DNA of 42,799 nucleotides from UBA1664 sp964531715 (lineage in GTDB: Bacteria > Pseudomonadota > Alphaproteobacteria > Micavibrionales > UBA1664): contig CAZHEE010000009.1 in assembly GCA_964531715.1 (NCBI GenBank), forward strand, positions 1 through 42,799, given 5' to 3'. The translations under genes and the position numbers were made by a program. Below, piece after piece: positions 1 through 7,451 of the stretch. Each line of letters starts with the position of its first letter. The stretch's first letter is position 1. Under the pieces are notes generated by a model. The model saw nothing but the letters and a program-made list of their open reading frames with translations. It was not told the DNA's origin and ran no database searches.

Positions 1-276
1 CTCAAACCAGCTACTGATCGTCGGCTTGGTAGGCCATTACCCTACCAACTACCTAATCAGGCGCGGGCCCATCCCTTGGCGATAAATCTTTGGACCGGAG
101 TCATTATACGGTATTAGCAGTCGTTTCCAACTGTTGTTCCGTACCAAGGTGTAGGTTCCCACGTGTTACTCACCCGTGCGCTACTTTCCACCACCGAAGT
201 GGCTTCACGTTCAACTTGCATGTGTTAGGCCTGCCGCCAGCGTTCGTTCTGAGCCAGAATCAAACTCTCAAGTTTA
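1..276 (-). rRNA. rrs: 16S ribosomal RNA, 5' fragment
   Basis: The reverse strand reads into the canonical bacterial 16S 5' region: GAGTTTGATTCTGGCTCAG, followed by GAACGCTGGCGGCAGGCC and TAACACATGCAAGTTGAACG. Only about the first 276 nucleotides are present; the gene runs off the left edge. The start near 276 is placed by analogy with the alphaproteobacterial start (TCAACTTGAGAGTTTGATC), so it may be off by a few bases. The short helix around positions 190-215 and the overall pattern fit Alphaproteobacteria. Any plus-strand reading frame across this stretch is spurious. Confidence 0.97.
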
Positions 277-867
277 AGATTCTGCTTCAGGCACATGAAT
301 AAACCATGCACCCTCACATCAAAGGTATATTTTATTTAAAAACATACAAAAAGAAATCAACGAAAACTGCATAGCAGTATAACTTAATATACTAATATTT
401 TAGTCTTGTTTTGCGTACACGAGATACACAGAGCAAAAACTTACAGATTTCGTCTTATAGTCGGTGCCTTATGTAGGATAACCAAATATCCGTAACAAGG
501 CATCTCCATCAGGGAAACTGCTGCCTGCATATCTCTTCTTAATTAATATCACGATGTCCAAGAAACGACATGCCAATCCAAATGTTTAACCATCAAACCG
601 ACATGTATAAAACAACCAATAATTTCGGAAGTCGAAGCGCAATATACTCAAGAGCTTCTCACTCGTCAACCTTTATTTTAAGTTTTTCTTAAAGTTTTTT
701 TGAACTTTATAATCTGTCCAAGAGTTTAAGCAATTCCCAAAATAAAACAGCGCGTTTAACTTTAAAATGTTTGCCGCGCTGCCAGTCGTGAAAGGGGTTA
801 TATACCGATGCCACTATAGCTGTAAACCCCTAAATGAAGATTTTATTAAAAAAGTTTTAAAGGGGGG
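277..867 (-). other. rRNA operon leader and upstream region, no protein gene
   Basis: No credible coding sequence is seen in these roughly 590 bases. From about 634 down to 277 the minus strand would be the transcribed 16S leader, which in other bacteria carries processing and antitermination signals; I could not identify a convincing boxA. Between 670 and 760 the minus strand is A/T-rich with A-tracts just upstream of the promoter, resembling an UP element. Positions 760-867 hold nothing I can assign. Confidence 0.6.
641..669 (-). promoter_or_regulatory. rRNA operon promoter (sigma70-like)
   Basis: On the minus strand TTGACG (664-669) and TATATT (641-646) are separated by exactly 17 bp, a near-consensus housekeeping promoter. 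The A/T-rich tract immediately upstream looks like an UP element. The predicted transcript would start near 634 and carry a leader of about 360 nt before the 16S gene, a normal arrangement for an rrn operon. Confidence 0.75.
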
Positions 868-1506
868 TTAAGAAGGCTTCGCTTTTCTATCAACACCAGG
901 AATTACAACATTGTCTAAGGCATCTTTATTAATCTGATATATGGCCATTTTCACTTTTCTTGTTAGGTCAGGATCTGAATCTGTGCGTACATATAGTTCA
1001 GCGACACATCGGCGAGAGCCACTGGCATCTGAGACATAAATTTCCATAGCATCGAAATTCGCGTCTGGGCCACCAATAAAATCTAATTCTGGATACAATC
1101 TGCGTCTTGCTTCATGCTCATATCCAGATATAGTTTTTGTTGTATATGTATACACGGAAAGAGGTTTAGGCTTATTACCTTCACCTAATTCAGCTTGTTG
1201 GTTAATTGCATCAAGCAGGCGCAATGTAAAATCATTTGCAAGTTCTGCAACACGTGCATTTTTTTTTTCTATTTGATTAAATTTCTCACTCGCTGATTGC
1301 AATCCTTCGTCAATACCTTTTGAGTGACCTCCTGATTTTTGCTCTCGCATAACACTGGCGATTAAATGCGCCTGCCTCATTTCAGGAGTGGTATATTCTC
1401 TCTTTAAAGAAACTGATATGGCTGGCTGATGCTCACCAAACTCATTGAGAGCAGAAATAATCCCCCCCCCCCCTTCATTTGTATTTTCTAAAAAAAAATT
1501 GCTCAT
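868..1506 (-). CDS. Orphan hypothetical protein with a 5' poly-G tract
   Basis: A 212-residue soluble protein with no signal peptide or membrane segment; I do not recognise the family. Residues 12-15 are four glycines encoded by an uninterrupted G12 run, preceded by a T9 run at codons 3-6. The middle (about 65-105) is helical and charged, with the look of a short coiled coil; the C-terminal half contains an Arg-rich stretch (HEARRRLYPEL) and a likely alpha/beta segment with two Arg-Cys/Val-Ala-Glu strands. It has its own consensus-like promoter immediately upstream, in the gap after phaB, so it is probably an independent unit. Because both homopolymers lie at the very start of the frame, slippage would switch the gene off. 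A true gene is likely, given the good promoter and full-length frame; function is unknown. Confidence 0.75.
   Translation of the reverse strand: MSNFFLENTNEGGGGIISALNEFGEHQPAISVSLKREYTTPEMRQAHLIASVMREQKSGGHSKGIDEGLQSASEKFNQIEKKNARVAELANDFTLRLLDAINQQAELGEGNKPKPLSVYTYTTKTISGYEHEARRRLYPELDFIGGPDANFDAMEIYVSDASGSRRCVAELYVRTDSDPDLTRKVKMAIYQINKDALDNVVIPGVDRKAKPS
1462..1473 (-). repeat. Homopolymeric G12 tract (possible phase-variation tract)
   Basis: Twelve consecutive C on the plus strand, read as GGG GGG GGG GGG (Gly12-15) in the gene at 868-1506. The frame is open at this length. Long G tracts inside the first codons of a gene are the classic substrate for slipped-strand phase variation; a T9 tract lies just upstream in the same gene. 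Confidence 0.85.
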
Positions 1507-1545
1507 AATAAAATTCCTATCTGCTCATTGTTAGACGCTAAAAAT

Positions 1546-1575
1546 AAATTATCACAATATCATAAAATATGTCAA
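1546..1575 (-). promoter_or_regulatory. Promoter of the poly-G orphan gene
   Basis: The minus strand shows TTGACA (1570-1575) and TAATTT (1546-1551) with an 18-bp spacer, about 40 bp upstream of the start codon at 1506. The -35 hexamer is perfect consensus. Confidence 0.6.
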
Positions 1576-1583
1576 TAAAAAAA

Positions 1584-2300
1584 TTAAACCACATACTGCC
1601 CGCCATTGGCGGTGATCGTCGCGCCATTGATAAATGCCGCTTTTTCAGATGCCAAGAATGAGACAATCCCTGCAATCTCCTCCGCCTTGCCCATCCTGCC
1701 TTGCGGGATTTGCCGCACGATATTTTCAAGCACGCCTGCATCCATCGCGCCCGTCATCTCTGTCTCAATATAGCCCGGGCAAATGGCATTCACCGTGATT
1801 TTCTTGATGGCATTTTCAAGGGCAAGAGATTTGGTAAATCCAATCATACCTGCCTTTGCCGCGGCATAATTGCATTGTCCCATCTGCCCTTTTTGCCCGT
1901 TGATGGAGGAGATATTAATCACCCGCCCCCAGCCTTTCGTCCGCATGTTTGGCACAAGCGCACGACAAAGATTAAAGCAACTATCCAGATTGACGCGCAT
2001 CACATCTTGCCAATCGTCCAGCCCCATTTTATGGAGCATGCGGTCGCGCGTGATCCCTGCATTATTGACAAGAACATCAACCTCTAGCCCAGCACAAGCC
2101 TTTTGAACCGACTCAAAATTCGATACATCGAAACACAGCGTTTCAATTCCTGTTTCATCTTTAAACGCTTTCGCGGCCTGTTTATTACCGGCAAAATTGG
2201 CGATGACGCGATAGCCGTCGGCCTTAAGAGCCTTTGATATTTCCGCGCCAATTCCACGCGTTCCGCCAGTGACCAATGCTGTTTTTTTATCTTGAGACAT
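1584..2300 (-). CDS. phaB: Acetoacetyl-CoA reductase
   Basis: A 238-residue short-chain dehydrogenase that reduces acetoacetyl-CoA to (R)-3-hydroxybutyryl-CoA with NADPH, the second step of PHB synthesis in the cytoplasm. Visible are the Rossmann glycine motif GGTRGIG (about 12-18), the NNAG motif (about 80), and the Ser...Tyr-x-x-x-Lys catalytic set (ISSINGQKG, then NYAAAKAG near 150), with PGYIETEM after it. Length is normal. FabG is the closest alternative, but the neighbours phaA, phaC and phaR and the GQMGQCNYAAAKAG segment favour PhaB. It is separated from phaA by a small GxxExxY gene bounded by inverted repeats, one of which lies directly before its ATG; no clear Shine-Dalgarno remains there. 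Confidence 0.9.
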   Translation of the reverse strand: MSQDKKTALVTGGTRGIGAEISKALKADGYRVIANFAGNKQAAKAFKDETGIETLCFDVSNFESVQKACAGLEVDVLVNNAGITRDRMLHKMGLDDWQDVMRVNLDSCFNLCRALVPNMRTKGWGRVINISSINGQKGQMGQCNYAAAKAGMIGFTKSLALENAIKKITVNAICPGYIETEMTGAMDAGVLENIVRQIPQGRMGKAEEIAGIVSFLASEKAAFINGATITANGGQYVV

Positions 2301-2307
2301 TTTTAAA

Positions 2308-2332
2308 CACTAAGCACACTAAGTTCACTAAA
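2308..2332 (-). repeat. Inverted repeat flanking the GxxExxY gene (phaB side)
   Basis: A 25-bp sequence built of CTTAGTG-like units that matches the 25 bp at 2723-2747 in opposite orientation at 19 of 25 positions (blocks TTTAGTG, CTTAGT, CTTA and TG shared). The pair brackets the gene at 2339-2722 with only a few bases to spare on either side. Confidence 0.7.
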
Positions 2333-2338
2333 ATTATT

Positions 2339-2722
2339 TCAGCAAGAAATGCGCTTTATTCCTTCCTTAAAATATTGAACGTTAAAATTAATAAGTAACC
2401 CTGTTTTAATCCCAGCATGTCGGACGTAGTTTAACATCTGAGCCTGATGAATAGGTTGCAATTTATCTACAGCTTTTAAATCAAGGATAAATTTGTTCTC
2501 TACTAAAAAATCGCGTCGGTAAGCCGTTTTTATAGTTTGACCATCATAATCAATAGATAAAGGCATTTGGTTAGAAAAAACCAAATCTCTTTTTCCCATC
2601 TCATGTGCTAAATAGTATTCATAGGAGCTTTCCAATAAACCGGGGCCAAGTATTTGATAAACCTTATAAGCGCAATCAATAATAATTTTTGAAATATCAT
2701 TTTCATTTTGTTTTATAAACAT
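2339..2722 (-). CDS. GxxExxY family protein
   Basis: A 127-residue protein starting at the ATG at 2722; an upstream in-frame ATG lies inside phaA and would encode an unlikely extension. Visible family features are the N-terminal helix, the signature GPGLLESSYEYYLAHEM (Gly...Glu...Tyr), the central Tyr-Arg-Arg-Asp-Phe-Leu-Val strand, then ENKFILDLKAV and HQAQMLNYVRHAG, ending GLLINFN. These elements (D/E...E-x-K, then Q-x-x-x-Y) resemble a PD-(D/E)XK nuclease-like fold, a known inference for this family; no biochemical function is established. It interrupts the phaA-phaB pair and is bracketed by imperfect 25-bp inverted repeats, suggesting it arrived as a small cassette. Confidence 0.85.
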   Translation of the reverse strand: MFIKQNENDISKIIIDCAYKVYQILGPGLLESSYEYYLAHEMGKRDLVFSNQMPLSIDYDGQTIKTAYRRDFLVENKFILDLKAVDKLQPIHQAQMLNYVRHAGIKTGLLINFNVQYFKEGIKRISC

Positions 2723-2747
2723 TTTAGTGGTCTTAGTAAACTTAATG
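2723..2747 (+). repeat. Inverted repeat flanking the GxxExxY gene (phaA side)
   Basis: Partner of the repeat at 2308-2332, in inverted orientation, 19 of 25 bases identical. It directly abuts the ATG of the GxxExxY gene and lies 10 bp from the phaA stop codon. Confidence 0.7.
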
Positions 2748-2757
2748 TTTAAACAAA

Positions 2758-3933
2758 CTAAATCTCTACTGTCATGGCGATTCCCATGCCGCCGCCGATA
2801 CATAATGTTGCAAGCCCTTTGCCACCGCCGCGACGTCTTAACTCATGTAACAAAGTGACCAACACACGACATCCGCTTGCCCCGATGGGGTGTCCAAGCG
2901 CGATTGCGCCACCATTCACATTTACTTTTTCTAGTGGCAAATCAAGCCCACGCATCACGGCACAAGCCTGAGCCGCAAAAGCCTCATTTGATTCAACAAG
3001 GTCTAAATCATGCACGCTCCAACCTGCCTTTTCCAAAGCTTTTCGAGAGGCAGGAATTGGTCCCGTTCCCATTACGGCAGGGTCAACACCTGCGGTTGCC
3101 CATGAGGCAATGCGCGCCAGAGGTTTCAACCCCCTGTTCTCTGCCTCGCTTTCACGCATGAGCATAACCGCCGCCGCACCGTCATTTAAGCCCGAGGCAT
3201 TGCCTGCCGTAACCGTTCCATCCTTTTTAAAGGCAGGGCGGAGCTTAGCAAGTGTGTCTGCAGTAATCCCGGCCCTCGGAAATTCATCGGTGTCAAAGAT
3301 AATTTCATCTTTACGGGTTTGTATTGTGACAGGCACGATCTCATCCTTGAATTTGCCTGCCTTTATCGCCGCCTCGGCCTTGTTTTGGGATTGGGCTGCA
3401 AATTCATCTTGAGCCTCTCGCGTGACATCAAATTGCTGCGCCATATTCTCCGCCGTGATACCCATATGGTAATCATTAAACGCATCCCATAAACCATCTT
3501 TTATCATTGTATCAGTCAGGGAGACATCACCAAATTTTGTGCCATCACGCATATGCATGCAGTGGGGGGAAAGGCTCATATTCTCCTGCCCACCCGCGAT
3601 AATAATATCGGCATCGCCATTTATAATTGACTGCATGCCGGGGGCAACCGCGCGAAGACCTGAGCCGCAGACCTGATTAATTGTCATGGCCGTTTTATCC
3701 TGAGGAATACCTGCCGCGATTGTCGCCTGCCGTGCAGGATTTTGCCCGCACCCGGCCGTTAAAACCTGCCCGAGTAAAACATCATCAATATCGCTTGGTG
3801 CGATACCTGTTTCATCGCATAAGTTCTTTATAACTGTTGCGCCGAGTTTGTGGGCTGGAACAGTTGATAAACCACCGCCGAAGCTTCCGATCGCGGTGCG
3901 TTTTGCCGCAACAATAACAATAGATTCTGACAT
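2758..3933 (-). CDS. phaA: Acetyl-CoA acetyltransferase (beta-ketothiolase)
   Basis: A 391-residue thiolase that condenses two acetyl-CoA to acetoacetyl-CoA, the first step of PHB synthesis. The nucleophilic cysteine sits in INQVCGSGLRA (about residue 88), the histidine motif in ALGHPIGASGCR (about 350), and the C-terminal cysteine in LCIGGGMG (about 380). Length is typical of biosynthetic thiolases. The ATG is preceded by a good AAGGAG ribosome site. It follows phaC on the same strand with a 28-bp gap, so phaC-phaA form one unit; phaB is downstream beyond the inserted GxxExxY gene. Confidence 0.95.
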   Translation of the reverse strand: MSESIVIVAAKRTAIGSFGGGLSTVPAHKLGATVIKNLCDETGIAPSDIDDVLLGQVLTAGCGQNPARQATIAAGIPQDKTAMTINQVCGSGLRAVAPGMQSIINGDADIIIAGGQENMSLSPHCMHMRDGTKFGDVSLTDTMIKDGLWDAFNDYHMGITAENMAQQFDVTREAQDEFAAQSQNKAEAAIKAGKFKDEIVPVTIQTRKDEIIFDTDEFPRAGITADTLAKLRPAFKKDGTVTAGNASGLNDGAAAVMLMRESEAENRGLKPLARIASWATAGVDPAVMGTGPIPASRKALEKAGWSVHDLDLVESNEAFAAQACAVMRGLDLPLEKVNVNGGAIALGHPIGASGCRVLVTLLHELRRRGGGKGLATLCIGGGMGIAMTVEI

Positions 3934-3961
3934 GAAATATCTCCTTCATTCGGACTTTATA

Positions 3962-5098
3962 CTATTTTAAAAATTGTGCAATTTCGATCCATACTTTTTC
4001 TTTTGCATGTGTGCCGGCCATCAGACCGATATGCCCTGTATCAATTTCAAGAGCCTGCATATTGCTGTTATTCTTGATTAGAAAATGAGCCGATCGCGGT
4101 GGTACAATTTTATCTTTTGTTGCAGAAATGACCAGCATTTTCGCATTGATATCGGCAGGGTTGATAACAACATTATTGAGCCGCCATTCACCTTTAATAA
4201 GGCTGTTTCGCCCAAACCAATCCTGCAAACATGTTAGTATGACGGAGCGCGAAACGGCATGATCCTCATTCAACCAGTCCTCGACATGAATAAAGCGGTC
4301 TTTATAGTCGAGCGTGTTAAATTTCCTGAATTTTGTAAGAACCTGCAACGGATCGATCGCCCAGAAAAGCGACTGAACAAAATCAAACGGCACAGGATTG
4401 GGCAAAGCTTTGGCGGTTAACGCCAAACCATTCAAACGCAAGCGTTGCTCTGGCGTAAAATGGCTGAAATCCCATGGCGGAGCCATGAAAATCATTTTAC
4501 CGAGTATCTTTTGAAAGCCAGGATAGGCACAAAGTAATCCTGTCAATATTGTTGCCCCCATACAATAGCCTAGACAGCCAGCTATCGGCCTGCCTTTTGC
4601 AATCAGTTTTTCAAGGAGGGGTTTGAGATGATAACTAATGTATTTCTCAAGGGTCATGTCGCTTTCAGGTTTTGCCCATTCTAAAATGATGGGCGCAAAA
4701 CCTTGCTCGGCTAATGTTTGTGCAAGGCTATGCGTTTCTTTCAAATCAAATATGCGATAGCTGTTAATCAATGACGGAATGAGAATAACATAAGGTTTTC
4801 CCTGCCATTCTTGCGCGGTTAAAAACCGTGAGCCTTCATGCTCCATTAATGTAATATACGGACGATTAAAAGGTTGAATATCACTTATTTGATAAGCCTT
4901 AATACCGTCCAAAGCTTCCTGCAGAATTTGTGCACTTGCGCCAAACATATTTTGAGTATCGGACAGGCTTGCCATCATCGCCGCGCCGGCATTCAGGTGA
5001 AGCCATAATGGTCTTGGCCCTGTGCGTTTAAAATATTCACTCACAAGAAATCTTTTGCTCTTTTCAAAAATTTGTGCATAAATTGTTGCATCAAACAA
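3962..5098 (-). CDS. phaC: Poly(3-hydroxyalkanoate) synthase, short form
   Basis: A 378-residue alpha/beta hydrolase-fold synthase that polymerises (R)-3-hydroxybutyryl-CoA on granules. The lipase-like box GYCMG gives the catalytic cysteine (about residue 175); the Asp is in SATKDKIVPP (about 328) and the His in DTGHIGLMAG (about 355). EWAKPE and MAPPWDF are further family marks. It is much shorter than class I PhaC (about 580 aa) and close to class III PhaC (about 355 aa), yet no phaE or phaR-type partner subunit gene is adjacent. The frame opens at a TTG at 5096-5098 without a clear ribosome site, only 13 bp from divergent phaR; a start a few codons in (GTG at Val19) is possible. Confidence 0.88.
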   Translation of the reverse strand: MFDATIYAQIFEKSKRFLVSEYFKRTGPRPLWLHLNAGAAMMASLSDTQNMFGASAQILQEALDGIKAYQISDIQPFNRPYITLMEHEGSRFLTAQEWQGKPYVILIPSLINSYRIFDLKETHSLAQTLAEQGFAPIILEWAKPESDMTLEKYISYHLKPLLEKLIAKGRPIAGCLGYCMGATILTGLLCAYPGFQKILGKMIFMAPPWDFSHFTPEQRLRLNGLALTAKALPNPVPFDFVQSLFWAIDPLQVLTKFRKFNTLDYKDRFIHVEDWLNEDHAVSRSVILTCLQDWFGRNSLIKGEWRLNNVVINPADINAKMLVISATKDKIVPPRSAHFLIKNNSNMQALEIDTGHIGLMAGTHAKEKVWIEIAQFLK

Positions 5099-5111
5099 TA
5101 GGAGATGAGAG

Positions 5112-5612
5112 ATGAGCCGTCCACAAAAAAAAGCCGACGATATTACGATTGTAAAAAAATACGCTAATCGCAGGCTCTATGACACGGGGCGGAGCAGCTA
5201 TATTACTTTGGATGACCTTGCCGAGATGATCCGCGAAGGGATCGATTTTAAGGTTGTTGATGCGAAGACAAGCAAAGATTTAACGCAATCTGTTTTGACC
5301 CAAATTATTGTTGAGCAGGAGTCGAATGAGGAGAATGAAAATCTTTTGCCTCAAAACTTTCTAAAAGAAATAATCAAATTTTATGGCGGTAATATGCAAG
5401 GCTTTGTACCGCTTTATCTTGATCAAGCGATGCAGAATTTTGTGCAGTCTCAGGAGCAGATGCGCGAGCATATGGAAAAATCTTTCGGGACAGTCATTCC
5501 AATCGGCACTGTTCAGACTTTAGAGCAAATGGAAACGATGACAAAACGTAACATCGACATCATGCAAAAAACAATGCAAATGTTCATGCCGCCAATGCAG
5601 AAAAAAAGATGA
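5112..5612 (+). CDS. phaR: Polyhydroxyalkanoate synthesis regulator PhaR
   Basis: A 166-residue DNA- and granule-binding repressor, known in other PHB producers to control phasin genes and PHB synthesis. The N-terminal domain is unmistakable: IVKKYANRRLYDTGRSSYIT (about 14-33), then DLAEMIREG and VVDAKTSKDLTQSVLTQII. The C-terminal half is Met/Gln-rich and ends in Lys-Lys-Arg. AGGAGA at 5100-5105 precedes the ATG. It is transcribed divergently from phaC with only 13 bp between the start codons, so promoters for each must lie inside the other gene or further in. No phasin gene is seen in the window. Confidence 0.93.
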   Translation: MSRPQKKADDITIVKKYANRRLYDTGRSSYITLDDLAEMIREGIDFKVVDAKTSKDLTQSVLTQIIVEQESNEENENLLPQNFLKEIIKFYGGNMQGFVPLYLDQAMQNFVQSQEQMREHMEKSFGTVIPIGTVQTLEQMETMTKRNIDIMQKTMQMFMPPMQKKR

Positions 5613-5707
5613 AGAGATCTAAACACATAGTTCACGAAGAGCACTAATTTTTAAAAATCCTCTTCATTACAGGTTTATCGAAAGTATAATAAATTCTAAA
5701 TAGAAAG

Positions 5708-5798
5708 CGTCATTGCGAGGGATTAGCACGACTGCGGCAATCTATATGATGTTTAAGATTGTATGGATTGCTTGGTTACTCCGTTCCTCGCAATGACG
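5708..5798. repeat. 91-bp palindromic element, complete copy 1
   Basis: Perfect 13-bp terminal inverted repeats: CGTCATTGCGAGG at 5708-5720 and its complement at 5786-5798. Inner arms carry GGCAATC and GGATTGC in opposite orientation, giving a four-arm palindrome. A second element of the same length and layout lies at 13882-13972, and half-elements at 19139 and 19233. The element sits in the non-coding gap between phaR and sbtB. Confidence 0.8.
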
Positions 5799-5810
5799 GG
5801 CTGATAATCG

Positions 5811-5866
5811 GTTTCCCGCCTTGAGCGAATCGGCTATTTCTGGATCCCCGCTCAGTGGCGGGGATT
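5811..5866. repeat. GC-hairpin repeat, intergenic copy
   Basis: Reads GTTTCCCGCCTTGAGCG, a variable middle, then ATCCCCGC and GCGGGGAT as an 8-bp perfect hairpin (5844-5865). The same order of blocks is found inside uvrA at 17645-17707, and the ATCCCCGC part recurs at 40071-40095. Together with the neighbouring 91-bp element it accounts for most of the 300-bp gap 5613-5910, which shows no gene. Confidence 0.75.
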
Positions 5867-5910
5867 TCAAAAAAAGAAAAACAAGGATAATAAACAGGTA
5901 AGCAACAATC

Positions 5911-6234
5911 TCATAAAAACTTCTCAGGTCTCAGAATTTCAACTGTTTCAATATAGGTGATACCTGAATAGTTTTTGAAATATAGTTGCGCGACTTTTGT
6001 TATAATTTTTTCCGCCGTTACTGCATCGTGAACAACGGATTCAATCTTTACATTGTCAAACCCATCCACAACCGACGCTCTTTCCGATGTTGTACGGATA
6101 TTGCGGTCACCTTTCCCCCCCGCGCGCGTGATTGTATAGCCTGTCGCGCCTTCTTCCTCGATAAGCATACAGATTTTATCCAACAGAATGCGCTCTGTAA
6201 TAATAACAACTTTTTTCGCAGGATGGAGCCTCAT
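5911..6234 (-). CDS. PII-like regulator of the bicarbonate transporter (SbtB-like)
   Basis: A 107-residue PII-superfamily protein. It opens with KKVVIITERILLDKICMLIEE and has the nucleotide-binding segment GATGYTITRAGGKGDRN (about 30-46) typical of SbtB-type PII proteins, then a second beta-alpha-beta unit ending YIETVEIL. In cyanobacteria SbtB binds adenyl nucleotides such as cAMP and controls SbtA; that role is inferred here from family and position. It lacks the C-terminal Cys-containing loop of some cyanobacterial SbtB. It starts 3 bp after the sbtA stop codon, so the pair is an operon. GlnB/GlnK is less likely because the T-loop with the uridylylated Tyr is absent. Confidence 0.8.
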   Translation of the reverse strand: MRLHPAKKVVIITERILLDKICMLIEEEGATGYTITRAGGKGDRNIRTTSERASVVDGFDNVKIESVVHDAVTAEKIITKVAQLYFKNYSGITYIETVEILRPEKFL

Positions 6235-6237
6235 GGT

Positions 6238-7245
6238 TTAAACCTCAAAAACAATATTAGCAAGTGTGATAAAAAGCGGAATACATATCGCAATCGCAAC
6301 AGGGGTTCCGATACTGGTGGATGAACCGATATAGGCAGACGGGTTAGCCGTCGGGATGCCCCCGCGCAAGGTTGGCGGGCCGGAAATATCCGAATTGGAT
6401 GCCGCCATCACGGCGAGCAAAGCAACACCGCCCGGACTGAACCCCGTTGCAACATGCGCAATATAGCCTAGTCCAAAACCCAGTAATCCGTTCATAATCG
6501 GCGCACAAAAAGCGTAAACCATGTACCAATGCGCCACTTTCCTGAGCTCGCTTATCCGTGCGAAAGCTTCCATTCCCATGATGAGCATAAGGACAGAGAG
6601 AAACCCACGAAATAGCGGCTCGTAAAAACCATCAAAGACACGTTCAGGGTTGGTGAGAAGCCCGAGCACCAAGCCAAGGAGTAAAGCCGAAAGCGCTGAA
6701 CCGCGCAGGCTTTCCTTGATGATGCCCATGACATCAACCTTGGTATCTTCACCTTTATCCTGTTTTTTTAAATAAATATTGGCGAGCACTATTGCCAGAA
6801 TAAGCGCAGGGATATCCATAAATGGGTAAAGTGCAGGCACCCATGCCTCATAGGCAATCATATCTTCCTCAAGCAAAACAATCGCCGCCGCAAGCGTTGA
6901 TGCGCTCACCGCACCGAAAAGACCTGCCGTTGCAATTCCATCCTCTTGACGGATATTCGGTAAAAATGAAAAGAGTAATCGCCCTGACAAAACAGCAACC
7001 ACACCAATAATAATCGCAAAGATAGCAGGCAATATCATCGCGCTTAAATCCGCCTCGCGAATTTCCATTCCGCCCTTCAAACCGATTTTCATGAGCAGCA
7101 TAAATACAATAAATTGATAAACGGCGTTGGGGATTGAAAGCTTGCTGCCGCATGCCGCGATGACCATACCACCGATCAAAAAACCAAGTGTAGGCGATTG
7201 GAATTGCGTTAGCAATCTGCCTAAAAATTCGATTAAAAATTCCAT
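6238..7245 (-). CDS. sbtA: Sodium-dependent bicarbonate transporter, SbtA family
   Basis: A 335-residue inner-membrane protein with about ten hydrophobic helices and an internal two-fold pattern: GFLIGGMVIAACGSKLSIP near the N-terminus and LLGFGLGYIAH in the second half. Family marks include LLMKIGLKGG (about 55), ALYPFMDIPALI (about 140), LLIMGMEAF-like LMLIMGMEAF (about 217) and the highly conserved AASNSDISGPPTLRGGIPTANPS-type segment near residue 285, followed by Ile-Gly-Thr-Pro. Known members import bicarbonate with sodium at high affinity. The adjacent PII-like gene strengthens the assignment. Best known from cyanobacteria, but homologues exist in other bacteria; carbon-fixation genes are not visible in this window. 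Confidence 0.88.
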   Translation of the reverse strand: MEFLIEFLGRLLTQFQSPTLGFLIGGMVIAACGSKLSIPNAVYQFIVFMLLMKIGLKGGMEIREADLSAMILPAIFAIIIGVVAVLSGRLLFSFLPNIRQEDGIATAGLFGAVSASTLAAAIVLLEEDMIAYEAWVPALYPFMDIPALILAIVLANIYLKKQDKGEDTKVDVMGIIKESLRGSALSALLLGLVLGLLTNPERVFDGFYEPLFRGFLSVLMLIMGMEAFARISELRKVAHWYMVYAFCAPIMNGLLGFGLGYIAHVATGFSPGGVALLAVMAASNSDISGPPTLRGGIPTANPSAYIGSSTSIGTPVAIAICIPLFITLANIVFEV

Positions 7246-7382
7246 GGTTATAGTTTAAAGCAACGACTGTTTTATTAAATATAAAACAAGAAAACGCGCG
7301 TTTTTATGCACAATTATAGGAACAAACGATAGAATAAAGTTGTATTGCAAGAATAAGTCCTGCAATAACAATAATATTTATG

Positions 7383-7410
7383 AAAAAATCCCCCGCTTTC
7401 GCGGGGAAAT
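7383..7410 (-). terminator. Intrinsic terminator after the chemoreceptor gene
   Basis: On the minus strand CCCCGC-GAAA-GCGGGG forms a six-bp stem with a tetraloop (7391-7406), followed by GATTTTTT. It is 40 bp downstream of the chemoreceptor stop codon. The CCCCGC/GCGGGG core is shared with the GC-hairpin repeat family. Confidence 0.8.
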
Positions 7411-7451
7411 CAATCCGTGTTATCAATATTTATCTACGGTTAATATGTTAT

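Noticed and set aside
90..302. Plus-strand reading frame over the left edge
   Set aside because: It lies across the 16S rRNA gene on the opposite strand.
5613..5910. Possible small RNA or gene between phaR and sbtB
   Set aside because: The structure is explained by two interspersed palindromes; no promoter or frame of interest is seen.
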